Made by a program: the position numbers and the translations under genes. This document shows, in pieces, positions 45,704 through 54,655 of a DNA stretch of 64,000 nt (within the stretch, counting starts at the first letter, position 1; each line of letters opens with the position of its first letter). Below the pieces are notes generated by a model that made no database searches, was not told the origin of the DNA, and was given only the letters and a program-made list of their open reading frames with translations. The stretch spans positions 124,001-188,000 of the forward strand of contig NZ_CP082247.1 in the NCBI RefSeq assembly GCF_019879105.1. Reading direction: 5' to 3'. Source of the stretch: Natrinema sp. SYSU A 869. Lineage in GTDB: Archaea > Halobacteriota > Halobacteria > Halobacteriales > Natrialbaceae.

Positions 45704-46302
45704 ATGAACGACGAGCCAACTACTGAGATCCTGAACGCAACGTATCAGGCCCTCTGCAAGCACGGATACGCTGAACTCACATTGCAGGATATCGCTGCCG
45801 AATCCGAGATGAGTAAGCATCCATTCACTACTACTACGATAGCAAGAACGAGCTGTTTGTTGCGTTTCTCGACTTTCTCTACGACCGATATACGACCCAG
45901 ATAGACGCAACCGATAGTGACTCTCCGCGGGAACATCTCCGCTCACTGCTCGAGGTGTTGCTTACCGATGATGGAGATACTCCCGGGACGGAGTTCCACA
46001 CTGCGATGCTTGAGGTGAAGGCACAGGCACCGTACAACGACAAAATCCGGGACCGTCTCGTCGAATTCGATGCGTATCTCTTCGAACGAATACGAGAGAT
46101 AATTGCGGCCGGAGTCACCGCCGGTGAATTCGACGACCGCGTGGATTCGGAACGCGTTGCCGAGGTACTGACGACCATGATTAAGGGATCACATACACAA
46201 CAAGTCGCGGCCGACCACTCTCCGGATCGTCTCTACGAAACCATCACGACGTACGTCGAGACGCATCTGCTGACCGGAACGGTAGCGGAGGGTATGCAGT
46301 GA
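45704..46302 (+). pseudogene. TetR/AcrR-family regulator with a 1-nt deletion
   Basis: The frame starts TEILNATYQALCKHGYAELTLQDIAAESEMSK, a TetR HTH similar to the neighbour at 44924, and breaks at 45817. Restoring one G gives KASIHYYYDSKNELFVAFLDFLYDR and joins the second frame, which continues through the ligand domain (FHTAMLEVKAQAPYNDKIRD) to 46302. The stop overlaps the MATE start (GTGA). It was a local repressor of the efflux gene, now lost or misread. Confidence 0.82.
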
Positions 46303-47771
46303 CAGATATTCGTCGTCGCATCAGTTCACTCTTCAAGGGGCGTGAGGAGTTCGATCTCACGTCGGGTAACATCGGGAAACCGCTCTTCTTCCTGTCGATG
46401 CCAATCGTCGTCACGAACCTCTTTCAGACAGCGTACAACCTTGCAGACACGTTCTGGTTGGGCCAGTACAGCACGGATGCGCTCGCGGCGATTAGTTTCG
46501 CGTTCCCGATGGTGTTCTTGCTGATCTCGCTCGGAATGGGGATTTCAGTCGCCGGAAGCGTTCTTGTCGCCCAGTATACGGGTGCCGGAGAGGAAGGGAA
46601 GGCCGAGTACGCCGCTTCACAGACGGTAACCTTCGCCAGCATCGCGTCAGTTGTTCTCGGCGTCGTCGGCTACGTCTTCGTCGAGAAATTCCTCGGGATT
46701 ATGGGCGCTTCTTCGGACGTACTGCCGATGGCCTCGAGTTACATGGAGGTCATCTCACTGGGCCTCCTGTTCATGTTCGGATTCGCCGTGTTCGTCGCGC
46801 TTATGCGCGGCTACGGCGACACGATCACACCGATGCTGGTCATGTTCGGCTCGGTGGTTCTCAATATCATCATCGATCCGTTCCTGATCTTTGGGTGGAC
46901 GCTCGTCGAGAACGCACCGCTCGTAGGCACGATCACCTTCCCCGAACTCGGAATCGAAGGAGCCGCGATCGCGACCGTGTTTTCGCGGGCACTGGCGCTG
47001 GTCGTCGGCCTCGCGATCATGTTTCGTGGCGAGCGCGGCGTCCAGATCAACCTCCGAGACATGGTACCCGATCTCAGCTATCTCCGCCGCCTCGCTGGGA
47101 TCGGCGTCCCCGCCTCTATCGAGGGGACGGGACGAGCGGTGTCGATGAACCTGCTGTTGTTCATCGTCGCGTTCTTCCCGGATACGGTCGTCGCCGCGTA
47201 CGGGATCGGAACGCGCATATTCTCGGTCGTCTTCCTGCCCGCGATCGCGGTTGCCCGCGGCGTCGAGACGATGACCGGGCAGAATATCGGCGCGACCAAG
47301 CCCGATCGAGCCGAGCAGGCGGCAGCGCTCGCGGCGAAGGTACTCTTCGGCGTCCTCACAGGTGCGGGAGTTCTCGTCTGGTTCGCCGCGGCCCCGATCG
47401 CCGACCTGTTTACGACTGATCCCGAAGTCGTCAATATCTCCGCGGAGTTCCTGCGGTACGTCGCACTGACGTTCGGGTTCATCGGAATCATGCGCGCGTA
47501 TACGGGAAGTTTCCGCGGTGCCGGGAAGACGCTTACTGCAGCGGTGATTTCCGTGCTGATGCTCGGGGTCATCCGCTTCCCGATCGCATGGGTTTCCGCC
47601 AGTTCGATCGGCGAATCGGGCATCTGGCTCTCGTTTGCCGTCTCGAACGTCGCTGGCGCGGCGATCGCCTACGCGTGGTATCAGCGTGGGACGTGGCGAA
47701 CGGGAGATCTGACCGAATCAGCCGTCGGCATCGATGATACCGGTGTCGAGTCCCCAACGACGGACGACTAA
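46299..47771 (+). CDS. MATE-family efflux transporter
   Basis: The 490-residue protein starts with GTG overlapping the TetR stop by 4 bp. It has twelve hydrophobic segments in two MatE repeats: PLFFLSMPIVVTNLFQTAYNL and, later, GIGVPASIEGTGRAVSMNLLL. MATE proteins export cationic drugs or metabolites with Na+ or H+. TetR control and coupling suggest inducible drug or metabolite efflux. The next gene follows after 5 bp. Confidence 0.88.
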   Translation: MTDIRRRISSLFKGREEFDLTSGNIGKPLFFLSMPIVVTNLFQTAYNLADTFWLGQYSTDALAAISFAFPMVFLLISLGMGISVAGSVLVAQYTGAGEEGKAEYAASQTVTFASIASVVLGVVGYVFVEKFLGIMGASSDVLPMASSYMEVISLGLLFMFGFAVFVALMRGYGDTITPMLVMFGSVVLNIIIDPFLIFGWTLVENAPLVGTITFPELGIEGAAIATVFSRALALVVGLAIMFRGERGVQINLRDMVPDLSYLRRLAGIGVPASIEGTGRAVSMNLLLFIVAFFPDTVVAAYGIGTRIFSVVFLPAIAVARGVETMTGQNIGATKPDRAEQAAALAAKVLFGVLTGAGVLVWFAAAPIADLFTTDPEVVNISAEFLRYVALTFGFIGIMRAYTGSFRGAGKTLTAAVISVLMLGVIRFPIAWVSASSIGESGIWLSFAVSNVAGAAIAYAWYQRGTWRTGDLTESAVGIDDTGVESPTTDD

Positions 47772-47776
47772 CGACG

Positions 47777-48592
47777 ATGTCTCACGAGCTCGCACTCACC
47801 GAACGACGGACCGAAATCGACAGCCGACTCGAGATGGTACTCGACGCTGCGGATGGACAGTTAGCTCCCGCTTGGACGGCAATTCTGGAGCGTGATAACA
47901 GGTGGTTCGGGCAACTGTTAGCCCTTTCCCACAACGCTGTGGCGGAGACATCGGACAGTCCGGTCGTGGTTCCCGCAGCGACAGCGATCGAACTGCTCCG
48001 CGGATACGTCCGGCTTCGCGAGCGATTGATAGTCCAACCCGGTGATACGGCCGCCGACTCGTTGCAGTGGGAGGTGACGTCTCCATTGTTGGCCTCCGAT
48101 TTCCTCTATACGACAGCGTACTCGACGCTCGGAGGCCTTGACGATAATCGAATAGGGGAGTGCTTCGAGGTACTCACGACCGTCTCAGACTCGATTATCG
48201 AGGCACTGGGACGCACCGATAGTCAGTCAACCCCCTCATCGACCGAGTACTGTTCGTTTATCGATGATACGGCGGGCGCACTCGGTCGGGGGGCAGCCGT
48301 TATCGGTGCGACGCTGGCGGATGTCGATGAACCGGACAGAGACCACTTTGCAACGCTGGGGCGCGGATTCGGCACAGTCTGTCGGATACGAGACATCCTC
48401 GCTTCCGACGGCCCTTCCGTCCAGCCCGGTTCAGCACCCGCTACACGACGACTCCGCCAGCATACGAAACAGCGCCTGCAGGAAACTGACCGCGCACTCC
48501 GACAGCTCTCGTCCGCTGTTGACGGAGACTCCATCCGAACGTTCGTTGCGGAGACCGTCTCGGAGCGTCCAGCAGATAGCGTAGTCGGCTGA
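47777..48592 (+). CDS. Isoprenoid-synthase-like protein lacking DDxxD
   Basis: The 271-residue helical protein resembles the polyprenyl-synthetase fold in ATAIELLRGYVRLRERL, SPLLASDFLYTTAYSTLGGL and the ECFEVLTTVSDSIIEAL helix. The metal-binding DDxxD motifs expected in active prenyl transferases are not visible, so catalysis is doubtful. It follows the MATE gene by 5 bp and is probably co-transcribed with it. A lipid-related or regulatory role is possible but unknown. Confidence 0.6.
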   Translation: MSHELALTERRTEIDSRLEMVLDAADGQLAPAWTAILERDNRWFGQLLALSHNAVAETSDSPVVVPAATAIELLRGYVRLRERLIVQPGDTAADSLQWEVTSPLLASDFLYTTAYSTLGGLDDNRIGECFEVLTTVSDSIIEALGRTDSQSTPSSTEYCSFIDDTAGALGRGAAVIGATLADVDEPDRDHFATLGRGFGTVCRIRDILASDGPSVQPGSAPATRRLRQHTKQRLQETDRALRQLSSAVDGDSIRTFVAETVSERPADSVVG

Positions 48593-48951
48593 TCACGGTG
48601 GCCCAGTACAGTCATCCACAACGATGTTGAGTGGCTCATCTAGAGCGGCTGTCCGTGGCATCCACTGATAGCCGGCGGCTGTCTCCGCGTGGCGCGGCCT
48701 CTCTGGCTATCTCCGTGGGTTGACAGCGAAAGACAACTGTCCTCGCACAACCGATTATAACTAATCAGTTAGTAAGCTTTATACGCGTGCTGAATAAGTA
48801 CACAATTAGCGGCGGTACTCGGCATGATTACAAACATATATGTGTAAACATGTTGTGTCGGACGGTCTACTGACTCGAGAGCCGCATTTGGAAAATCGCT
48901 GTGCGTCTCGCAAACCCAAGTGAGCGTCGGTACAGTGTGAACTATCCTACC
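48593..48951. promoter_or_regulatory. Intergenic region with an orphan operator and promoter
   Basis: ACTAATCAGTTAGT (48761-48774 within 48758-48775) fits the TetR operator pattern, directly followed by the TATA-like CTTTATAC (48777-48784). No gene starts downstream on the plus strand; the IS605 element begins at about 48935. The site therefore looks like a promoter whose gene was displaced by the element. Confidence 0.55.
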
Positions 48952-50193
48952 CTACTCGCTCACGGCTGACGCCGTTCGCTCCGTGAGGGTAGGGCTTCCT
49001 GCTTCCACGACGCGCTTTGCAGATACCGAGGTATCCACAGGGAGCGCAGTCTCCACAGGCGTTTGTTCGGAGTGTCCCACTCCTACATCTTCGAGGCCGC
49101 GAGAAAGGATGTTCCACGCCGCGTTCGCGTCCCTGTCCGCCTCAAACCCGCAGGCAGGACAGGAGTGTTCACGGACCCATAATGGCTTCTCAGTCGAAAC
49201 GCCGCACGCCGCGCACTCTTTAGTCGTTCCCCTCGGGTTGACCGCCACGAAGTACGTCCCCTCGCGTTCGCACTTGTACTCAAGTAGACAGAGGAACGTT
49301 CGCCACGCCGCCGACGCCGTGTTGCGGCTGTTCGACGGCGATTCCATCATCCCCTTCACGCTCAAGTCTTCAACCGCCACAAGGTCGTACTCTTCCGCAT
49401 AGTAGTTTGAGAGCTTGTGTAAGAAGTCGCGGCGCTTTCGCTTGAGGTCGGCGTGACACTCCGCGACCCGCCGCCGTTGCTTCTCGTAGTTGGCAGAGCC
49501 GTGTTCCTTCCGCGAGAGTTTCTGTTGCTCGCGTTCCAAGCGTTCACGTTCGTCGGAAAGGTCGAGTGACCCGACCGCCGTGCCGTCGGTGTCGTGGGCG
49601 TACGTGAGAATCCCCACGTCGATGCCAACGCACTTCTCAGGGTTCTCAGGCGGTTCGGGCGGTTCACGGTCCATTTCGACGCCGAACGTGGCGAACCACT
49701 CATCCGTCGGTTCCTTCTTGACCGTAACCTGCTTGAGTGTCGCGTCGTCGGGGATGGAGCGGTGGAGCCGAATCGGTATGTCCGCGAGTTTCGAGAGTGA
49801 CAGGATAGTCTGACCGCCCTTCTTGTCGAGCTTGAAGCCAGACTGGCTGTACGTGAAACTGCGAAACTTCCGTGGCGGTTTCCACTTGAGTTGGCCAACT
49901 CCGTAGCCGTTCTCCTTGAGTTTGGAGAGTCCTTTGAGGTTGTCGAACAGACGTTCGACGACGGTTTGGAGAACCTTCGAGTACACGTCCGAGAGGTCGT
50001 CCCACCACTGCTTGAGATCGGGTAGTTCCGACCGAAGCGTGGTCATGGACGGTAGTTCGCCGTGGTTCTCTTGGTACTCGTTGAGGCGGTAGAGCGTGTG
50101 GTTGTACAGTTGCCTGCAAATATCGCGGTGGCGGTCCAACTCCTCGCGGTGGGAGTCGGACGGCTTGAGGCGGTACTTGTAGGCGTAGTACAT
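48952..50193 (-). CDS. tnpB: TnpB RNA-guided nuclease (copy 3)
   Basis: The 413-residue protein starts at ATG 50193 (YYAYKYRLKPSDSHREEL), 4 bp after the TnpA stop. It has RuvC-I CVGIDVGILTYAHD, RuvC-II LVAVEDLSVKGM with Glu, a zinc finger CAACGVS and CPACGFE, and RuvC-III DRDANAAWNIL. Its last 15 codons lie within the right-end hairpin, as expected when the guide RNA scaffold overlaps the gene. It belongs to a different TnpB branch from the other two. Confidence 0.9.
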   Translation of the reverse strand: MYYAYKYRLKPSDSHREELDRHRDICRQLYNHTLYRLNEYQENHGELPSMTTLRSELPDLKQWWDDLSDVYSKVLQTVVERLFDNLKGLSKLKENGYGVGQLKWKPPRKFRSFTYSQSGFKLDKKGGQTILSLSKLADIPIRLHRSIPDDATLKQVTVKKEPTDEWFATFGVEMDREPPEPPENPEKCVGIDVGILTYAHDTDGTAVGSLDLSDERERLEREQQKLSRKEHGSANYEKQRRRVAECHADLKRKRRDFLHKLSNYYAEEYDLVAVEDLSVKGMMESPSNSRNTASAAWRTFLCLLEYKCEREGTYFVAVNPRGTTKECAACGVSTEKPLWVREHSCPACGFEADRDANAAWNILSRGLEDVGVGHSEQTPVETALPVDTSVSAKRVVEAGSPTLTERTASAVSE

Positions 50194-50197
50194 GGCG

Positions 50198-50602
50198 CTA
50201 CTCGCGTTGGTTCTCAACGTACTGTTTCAGTACATCCAGCGACACCTGTCCCGTCGAGATGAGGCAGTACGAGTCATTCCAGAACGAGTCGCCCCATAGC
50301 TCAGTCTTCAGTTCGTCCGCGTACTCGTTGCGGATACGGCGGGTGGTTGCACCCTTGACCGTATTGATGAACGTCACGAGGTCAGTGGTTGGTTTCGCTC
50401 GGAACAGGATGTGTACGTGGTCGTCCTCTCCGTCGAGGTTCGTCAGTTCGGCACCGTAGTTGTCCGTGAACCCGCTGATGACCTCGTAGATGAATTGGGT
50501 TCGCTCCTCAGTTAGCACTCCGCGCCGATATTTTGTGGTGAGTATCAGGTGGTAGTGCAAGGAATACGTTGAGTGCGCTCCCGAGTCGAGATCATACACC
50601 AT
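50198..50602 (-). CDS. tnpA: IS200-type TnpA (Y1 HUH transposase)
   Basis: The 134-residue enzyme has the HUH motif EDDHVHILFRAKP and the catalytic tyrosine in DVLKQYVENQ, with the usual N-terminal STYSLHYHLILTTKYRRGVL. It cuts and rejoins single-stranded DNA at element ends during replication. The frame is intact and 4 bp upstream of TnpB. Confidence 0.9.
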   Translation of the reverse strand: MVYDLDSGAHSTYSLHYHLILTTKYRRGVLTEERTQFIYEVISGFTDNYGAELTNLDGEDDHVHILFRAKPTTDLVTFINTVKGATTRRIRNEYADELKTELWGDSFWNDSYCLISTGQVSLDVLKQYVENQRE

Positions 50603-50888
50603 TGGGTTCGTTCAATATTATAGTACCCTACTGCAAAGACATTGCGACTGCGTGGGCCTGTGAGGCAGCCACCGAATCGTGTATGAGAACCGTGCGGCGT
50701 TGACGAGACATCTCACGTCTCGTTCGCACACCGGAACGCGGAGCGCTCTGGGGACGCTGTATCTCCTCCCTGCTCGCGCCTTCCCTTTCGGTCGGCACTC
50801 GCTGAGGAAGGGGGCTTAGCGCCTACTTTCAGCTAAACCGGATCCGTTTCCGTTTCGCAGACGGAACGGTCGTCCCGTTCAAGGGAAC
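50603..50888. other. IS605 left end and TFB-like gene downstream flank
   Basis: The left third belongs to the IS605 element (hairpin near 50652-50672). The long imperfect inverted repeat at 50687-50737 (CCGTGCG...ACGAGAC with GTCTCGT...CGCACAC) may be part of its left end. The rest has no recognised feature. Confidence 0.45.
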
Positions 50889-51740
50889 TCATCTCTGCTC
50901 GAGGGAAGCGATAACGGGGGCTCGGTTCGCACTATCGACGTATTCGACGAATTGCTCGTAGCGAGCCCGAATCGTGGAGTCACTGACTCCGATGATGGTC
51001 GCCAATTCCGTCGCACTCGTGTATATCTCGGCGGCGTTTGCAACGTACAACCATGCACCGCCGAGAATTCCCAAACTCCGCTTGTTCCGTGCCCACTCGG
51101 TCGTCCGCGCCTCCGTGAGAAGGTCATCGACCAGCGACACTGCCTCGGGAGACGCATCGGGAAACTGGATCTCGAACAATTTGCTTCCCGTCGCCTCGAG
51201 GAGGTCGTCTCGTCGTTCACGAAGGGTGGCAGTCGAAACGTCAAAGTGAGCTGCGATATCGGCCTGTGAGAGGTCCACGTCGGTCGGCGAGCAGACGACG
51301 TAGAGCACTGCGGCGGTATAGGTGTATGGAGAAACGCCGCTCGTCACGCTAACGTCATCACCGATTCGGGCGAGACGTACGGCCCGGTCCCGAACGGGTT
51401 CCGGCAACGCGAGTTCGTCACAGCTTTTCTCGATGAGTCTCTCTGGATCGGCAAGTGGAACTCCAATCTCGAGTTCTCGCGAGAGACGCTGCATTTCACC
51501 GAGGATCTGCTCCTTCGAAACGGCTGTCTGATCGGCTATGACGGTCACTCGTACCGGCTCCTCGCGAAGCCGACACGCGGCGAGCAAACACGCAGCGGCA
51601 GTCCGTTCCGATGTTGTAACCTGGACATCTCGGTGCTGCACCTCTTCGGCGATTATCGCTGCGTACTGCCCGATCGAATCGTCGGCCTCGAGTTCCGTTG
51701 CTATCGCCGTTATCTCCGCCGTAACTGATTCGCGTGTCAT
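50889..51740 (-). CDS. TFB-like transcription factor without zinc ribbon
   Basis: From ATG 51740 (TRESVTAEITAIATELEADD) the 283-residue protein contains two cyclin-like repeats of the TFB core (ERTAAACLLAACRLREEPV and SPYTYTAAVLYVVCSPTDVDLS), and a C-terminal segment ATELATIIGVSDSTIRARYEQF that reads as a helix-turn-helix. The N-terminal zinc ribbon and B-finger of canonical TFB are absent. It would still contact TBP and the BRE but cannot recruit polymerase in the usual way, so a regulatory or competitor role is possible. A longer frame to 51989 is Arg-rich and unlikely. Confidence 0.78.
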   Translation of the reverse strand: MTRESVTAEITAIATELEADDSIGQYAAIIAEEVQHRDVQVTTSERTAAACLLAACRLREEPVRVTVIADQTAVSKEQILGEMQRLSRELEIGVPLADPERLIEKSCDELALPEPVRDRAVRLARIGDDVSVTSGVSPYTYTAAVLYVVCSPTDVDLSQADIAAHFDVSTATLRERRDDLLEATGSKLFEIQFPDASPEAVSLVDDLLTEARTTEWARNKRSLGILGGAWLYVANAAEIYTSATELATIIGVSDSTIRARYEQFVEYVDSANRAPVIASLEQR

Positions 51741-52179
51741 TTTATACAGATATTTCGGTAGCGGGTACTTCGTGGTCGTTCGTCCCGGTGACCGTTTCTG
51801 TGGACTCGGCCGTAATCTCCGTACAGGTATCCTATTATCATCAGTCCATATGAACTTTCCCTCGCTTTCGTTTCCGCGATTAACGGAGCCCCCGGCGAAC
51901 CTCGAGCGGATCGATCGCACAGCGGCCGCTACCGTTAGATCTACTCTTCCCCGAGAACGAGACAGATTGCTCGCTTTTCCGCGCCGCATATTTATCGGTA
52001 TCGTGAGCTTTCATACCGGTCGGATCGTTGGAATTTCGACTGGCGATGGCGGCCTCGTTGACTTGCTCTCTCGATCGAATCTCGGATGGCGTTTCCCATC
52101 GCTCGGTCCGGTCGCTCGGTCGTCTCGATTCGTCCAGCGGATAATTGAGTAGCGGACCGAACGTCGCTCGCCGAGTCAG

Positions 52180-54339
52180 TTACTGGAGACTCGGGTTCGA
52201 GCTGCCGGCGGAGCCGACAGTGTTCTGGTCGAACGTCGTTCCTGTGATCGACCTGAGCCGATCGATCAGCGAGTCCTTCTTGGGTTCGCCTATCAGGGCG
52301 ACGTCCAGGACCTCGCTGATGTTCGAGCAGGGGATGATCTCGATCATCTCTTCGTACTCGTCTTCGATCATCACGTCCTGTTCGTTCGCTTCGGGGATGA
52401 TGACCTTCGTACAGCCGGCCTTCGCGGCGGCTTCGATCTTGTGGGTGACCCCGCCGACCGGAAGCACGTCACCGCGGACCGACAGCGACCCGGTCATCGC
52501 GATTGACTGGTCGATTGGGATATTTTCCAGTGCGCTGATGACGGCGGTCGCCACCGTGATGGAGGCGGAGTCGCCGTCGACACCACCTTCGCCGGCCTGA
52601 ACGAACTGGATGTGGATGTCCTTCTCCGAAAGGTCGACATCGGAGAACTTCTTGATAATCGCGGAGACGTTCTGGACCGACTCCTCGGCCATCTCCTGAA
52701 GCTTCCCGGTGGCGATCACTCGCCCACCACCCTGTGTGGGGGCGATTTCAGCCATGACGGGGAGCATGATCCCGGAGTCCTCGCCCATGACGGCGAGGCC
52801 GTTGACGCGGCCTTCGACGCCGCCTTCGTTGACCTGCAGTTCGTAGTCCTTGCGGCGCTCGATGTAGTCGTCGGCGAGCTGTTGCTCGATCGAGCGCGAG
52901 CGGTCTTTGGCCCGTAGAACGTCGTCTCGAGTGGTGTGCTCACGTTCCTCGGCGCGGGCGATGTCGCCTGCGACCCGGATCAGACCACCGAGGGTCCGGA
53001 AGTGCAGCGTGAGGTGGTTCTTCCGACCCGACCGACGCTTTGCCTCGAGGAGGAGTTCCTCGACGGCGTCGTCGGTGAAGTGGGGTAGGCGGCCGTCACG
53101 TTCGACCTCCTGGGCGACGAAGCGGGCGTACTTGCGCCGCATCTCAGGGGTGTCCTCGATGGTGTCGTCCATGTAGACCTCGTACCCGTACCCTTTGATC
53201 CGGTTACGGAGCGCGGGGTGCATGTTCTCCATGGCGTCGAGGTTCCCGGCAGCGACCATGATGAAGTCACAGGGGACGGGTTCGGTCTGGACCATCGCAC
53301 CCGAGGAACGCTCGGACTGGCCCGTGATGGAGAACTCGCCCTCCTGAATGGCTGTCATCAGCTTCTGCTGGGTCTGGATATCAAGCGTGTTGATTTCGTC
53401 GAGGAACAACACGCCCTTGTTAGACTGATGGATGGAACCAGGTTCGACCCGCTCGTGGCTCGGGGTCCCCATGCCGCCGGACTGGAAGGGGTCGTGGCGG
53501 ACGTCGCCCAGCAGTGCACCTGCATGGGCACCGGTCGCGTCCTCGAAGGGCGCGACACGTTGTTCGCCGTTGTTGACGAGCAGGTTGGGAACCATCGCGT
53601 CCGCTCCCTGACCAATGTTCCGAAAGATCAGCCAGATGATCCCGGCCGCGAGGATGCCGAGCAGGAGGGGGCCCGCGATGATGGCGTATCCGATGACGGC
53701 TGCAATGATGATCCACATCAGGATCGAGCGCCGTCGGTTGCGCTTATCGGCTTCCTGCTTGTGCGCGTCGACGATCTGGTCGCCCTTCCCGGCGGGAACG
53801 GTCCGTACTTTCGGCTCGTTGTCGTCGTCTGGATTGTGGTAGACTAAGACATCCTGAAGTTCTTCCTTGGGAAGCAACTGACTCATCGCCTTCGCTAGCA
53901 TCGACTTGCCAGTCCCCGGCGAGCCGATCATCATGACGTGCCGGCGTTGCTTGGCTGCCTTGATGATGATATCTCGCGCTTCGTCCTGGCCGATGACCTG
54001 ATCGACGAGTCGGTCCGGGACTTCGATTTCTTCCGTCGAATCGATCTTCAGACCGCCCAGCAGATCGTCTTCGGCGATCTCTTCGTCGATTTCGACGCCG
54101 GGATCGACCTCGACTGTACTGCCGAGATCGTTGACCGTCTCGATGTCGTCCTCCTCCGCCTCGTCGGACGACGGCTCGAAGTCATCGATCGGATCGTCGA
54201 CATCGTTGCGACGGTCACCGTCCTCCTCGAGCGACGACTGATCTCCCTGACGCTCAGGCTGCTCGGTGGGTTCGTCCCCATCGGGAGCAGCGTCCGAGGC
54301 GTCTTCGGGAGAGTCGTCAACGTCTGTATTATTACTCAT
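52180..54339 (-). CDS. lonB: Membrane-anchored ATP-dependent protease LonB
   Basis: The 719-residue protein has an acidic disordered N-terminus, an AAA+ domain with Walker A GSPGTGKSM and Walker B VLFLDEIN, an inserted pair of membrane helices (WIIIAAVIGYAIIAGPLLLGIL), and a C-terminal Lon protease domain with the Ser-Lys dyad in GDSASITVATAVISAL and GGVTHKIEAAAKAGC. It degrades membrane and regulatory proteins and is essential in some haloarchaea. A TATA-like GTATATC lies about 45 bp upstream. Confidence 0.93.
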   Translation of the reverse strand: MSNNTDVDDSPEDASDAAPDGDEPTEQPERQGDQSSLEEDGDRRNDVDDPIDDFEPSSDEAEEDDIETVNDLGSTVEVDPGVEIDEEIAEDDLLGGLKIDSTEEIEVPDRLVDQVIGQDEARDIIIKAAKQRRHVMMIGSPGTGKSMLAKAMSQLLPKEELQDVLVYHNPDDDNEPKVRTVPAGKGDQIVDAHKQEADKRNRRRSILMWIIIAAVIGYAIIAGPLLLGILAAGIIWLIFRNIGQGADAMVPNLLVNNGEQRVAPFEDATGAHAGALLGDVRHDPFQSGGMGTPSHERVEPGSIHQSNKGVLFLDEINTLDIQTQQKLMTAIQEGEFSITGQSERSSGAMVQTEPVPCDFIMVAAGNLDAMENMHPALRNRIKGYGYEVYMDDTIEDTPEMRRKYARFVAQEVERDGRLPHFTDDAVEELLLEAKRRSGRKNHLTLHFRTLGGLIRVAGDIARAEEREHTTRDDVLRAKDRSRSIEQQLADDYIERRKDYELQVNEGGVEGRVNGLAVMGEDSGIMLPVMAEIAPTQGGGRVIATGKLQEMAEESVQNVSAIIKKFSDVDLSEKDIHIQFVQAGEGGVDGDSASITVATAVISALENIPIDQSIAMTGSLSVRGDVLPVGGVTHKIEAAAKAGCTKVIIPEANEQDVMIEDEYEEMIEIIPCSNISEVLDVALIGEPKKDSLIDRLRSITGTTFDQNTVGSAGSSNPSLQ

Positions 54340-54655
54340 AGAACTCGATTCAGTACCGGATCAGAAGGGATTGCGACAGATATACTTTCTCCATGTAGCA
54401 GATCGTAGCAGATGCTGTTACCGGTGAATACAACTGTTACTGTCGGGAAATCGGCCAGCAGCGGTTACTATTTTCTCCAGCTGTGATCGAGACGTTCCCA
54501 GACGAGGCCGGTCGAACGGGCAAGGGAACCATAGCGCGAGAAATGGGCAGGGAATGAGTCGGTTCTGAAAGAGTATTGCGGAGTGGCGGATTCTGGTGAG
54601 AATGCGGACCTTCTGTGAACCGAACCGTTATCCCTCGTAATCTCCGAGTCCGGAT

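Larger units (their letters stand above)
48935..50740 (-). mobile_element. Complete IS605-type element with TnpA and TnpB (copy 3)
   Basis: Both genes are intact and co-directional. The right end (about 48935-49000) has a long hairpin (CTACCC...CTCACGG paired with CCGTGAG...GGTAG) that overlaps the 3' end of TnpB. Left-end structure includes GTGGGCCT/AGGC...CCAC near 50652-50672 and a larger inverted repeat at 50687-50737. The exact left boundary is not certain. This is the only copy in the window that could be fully autonomous. Confidence 0.75.
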
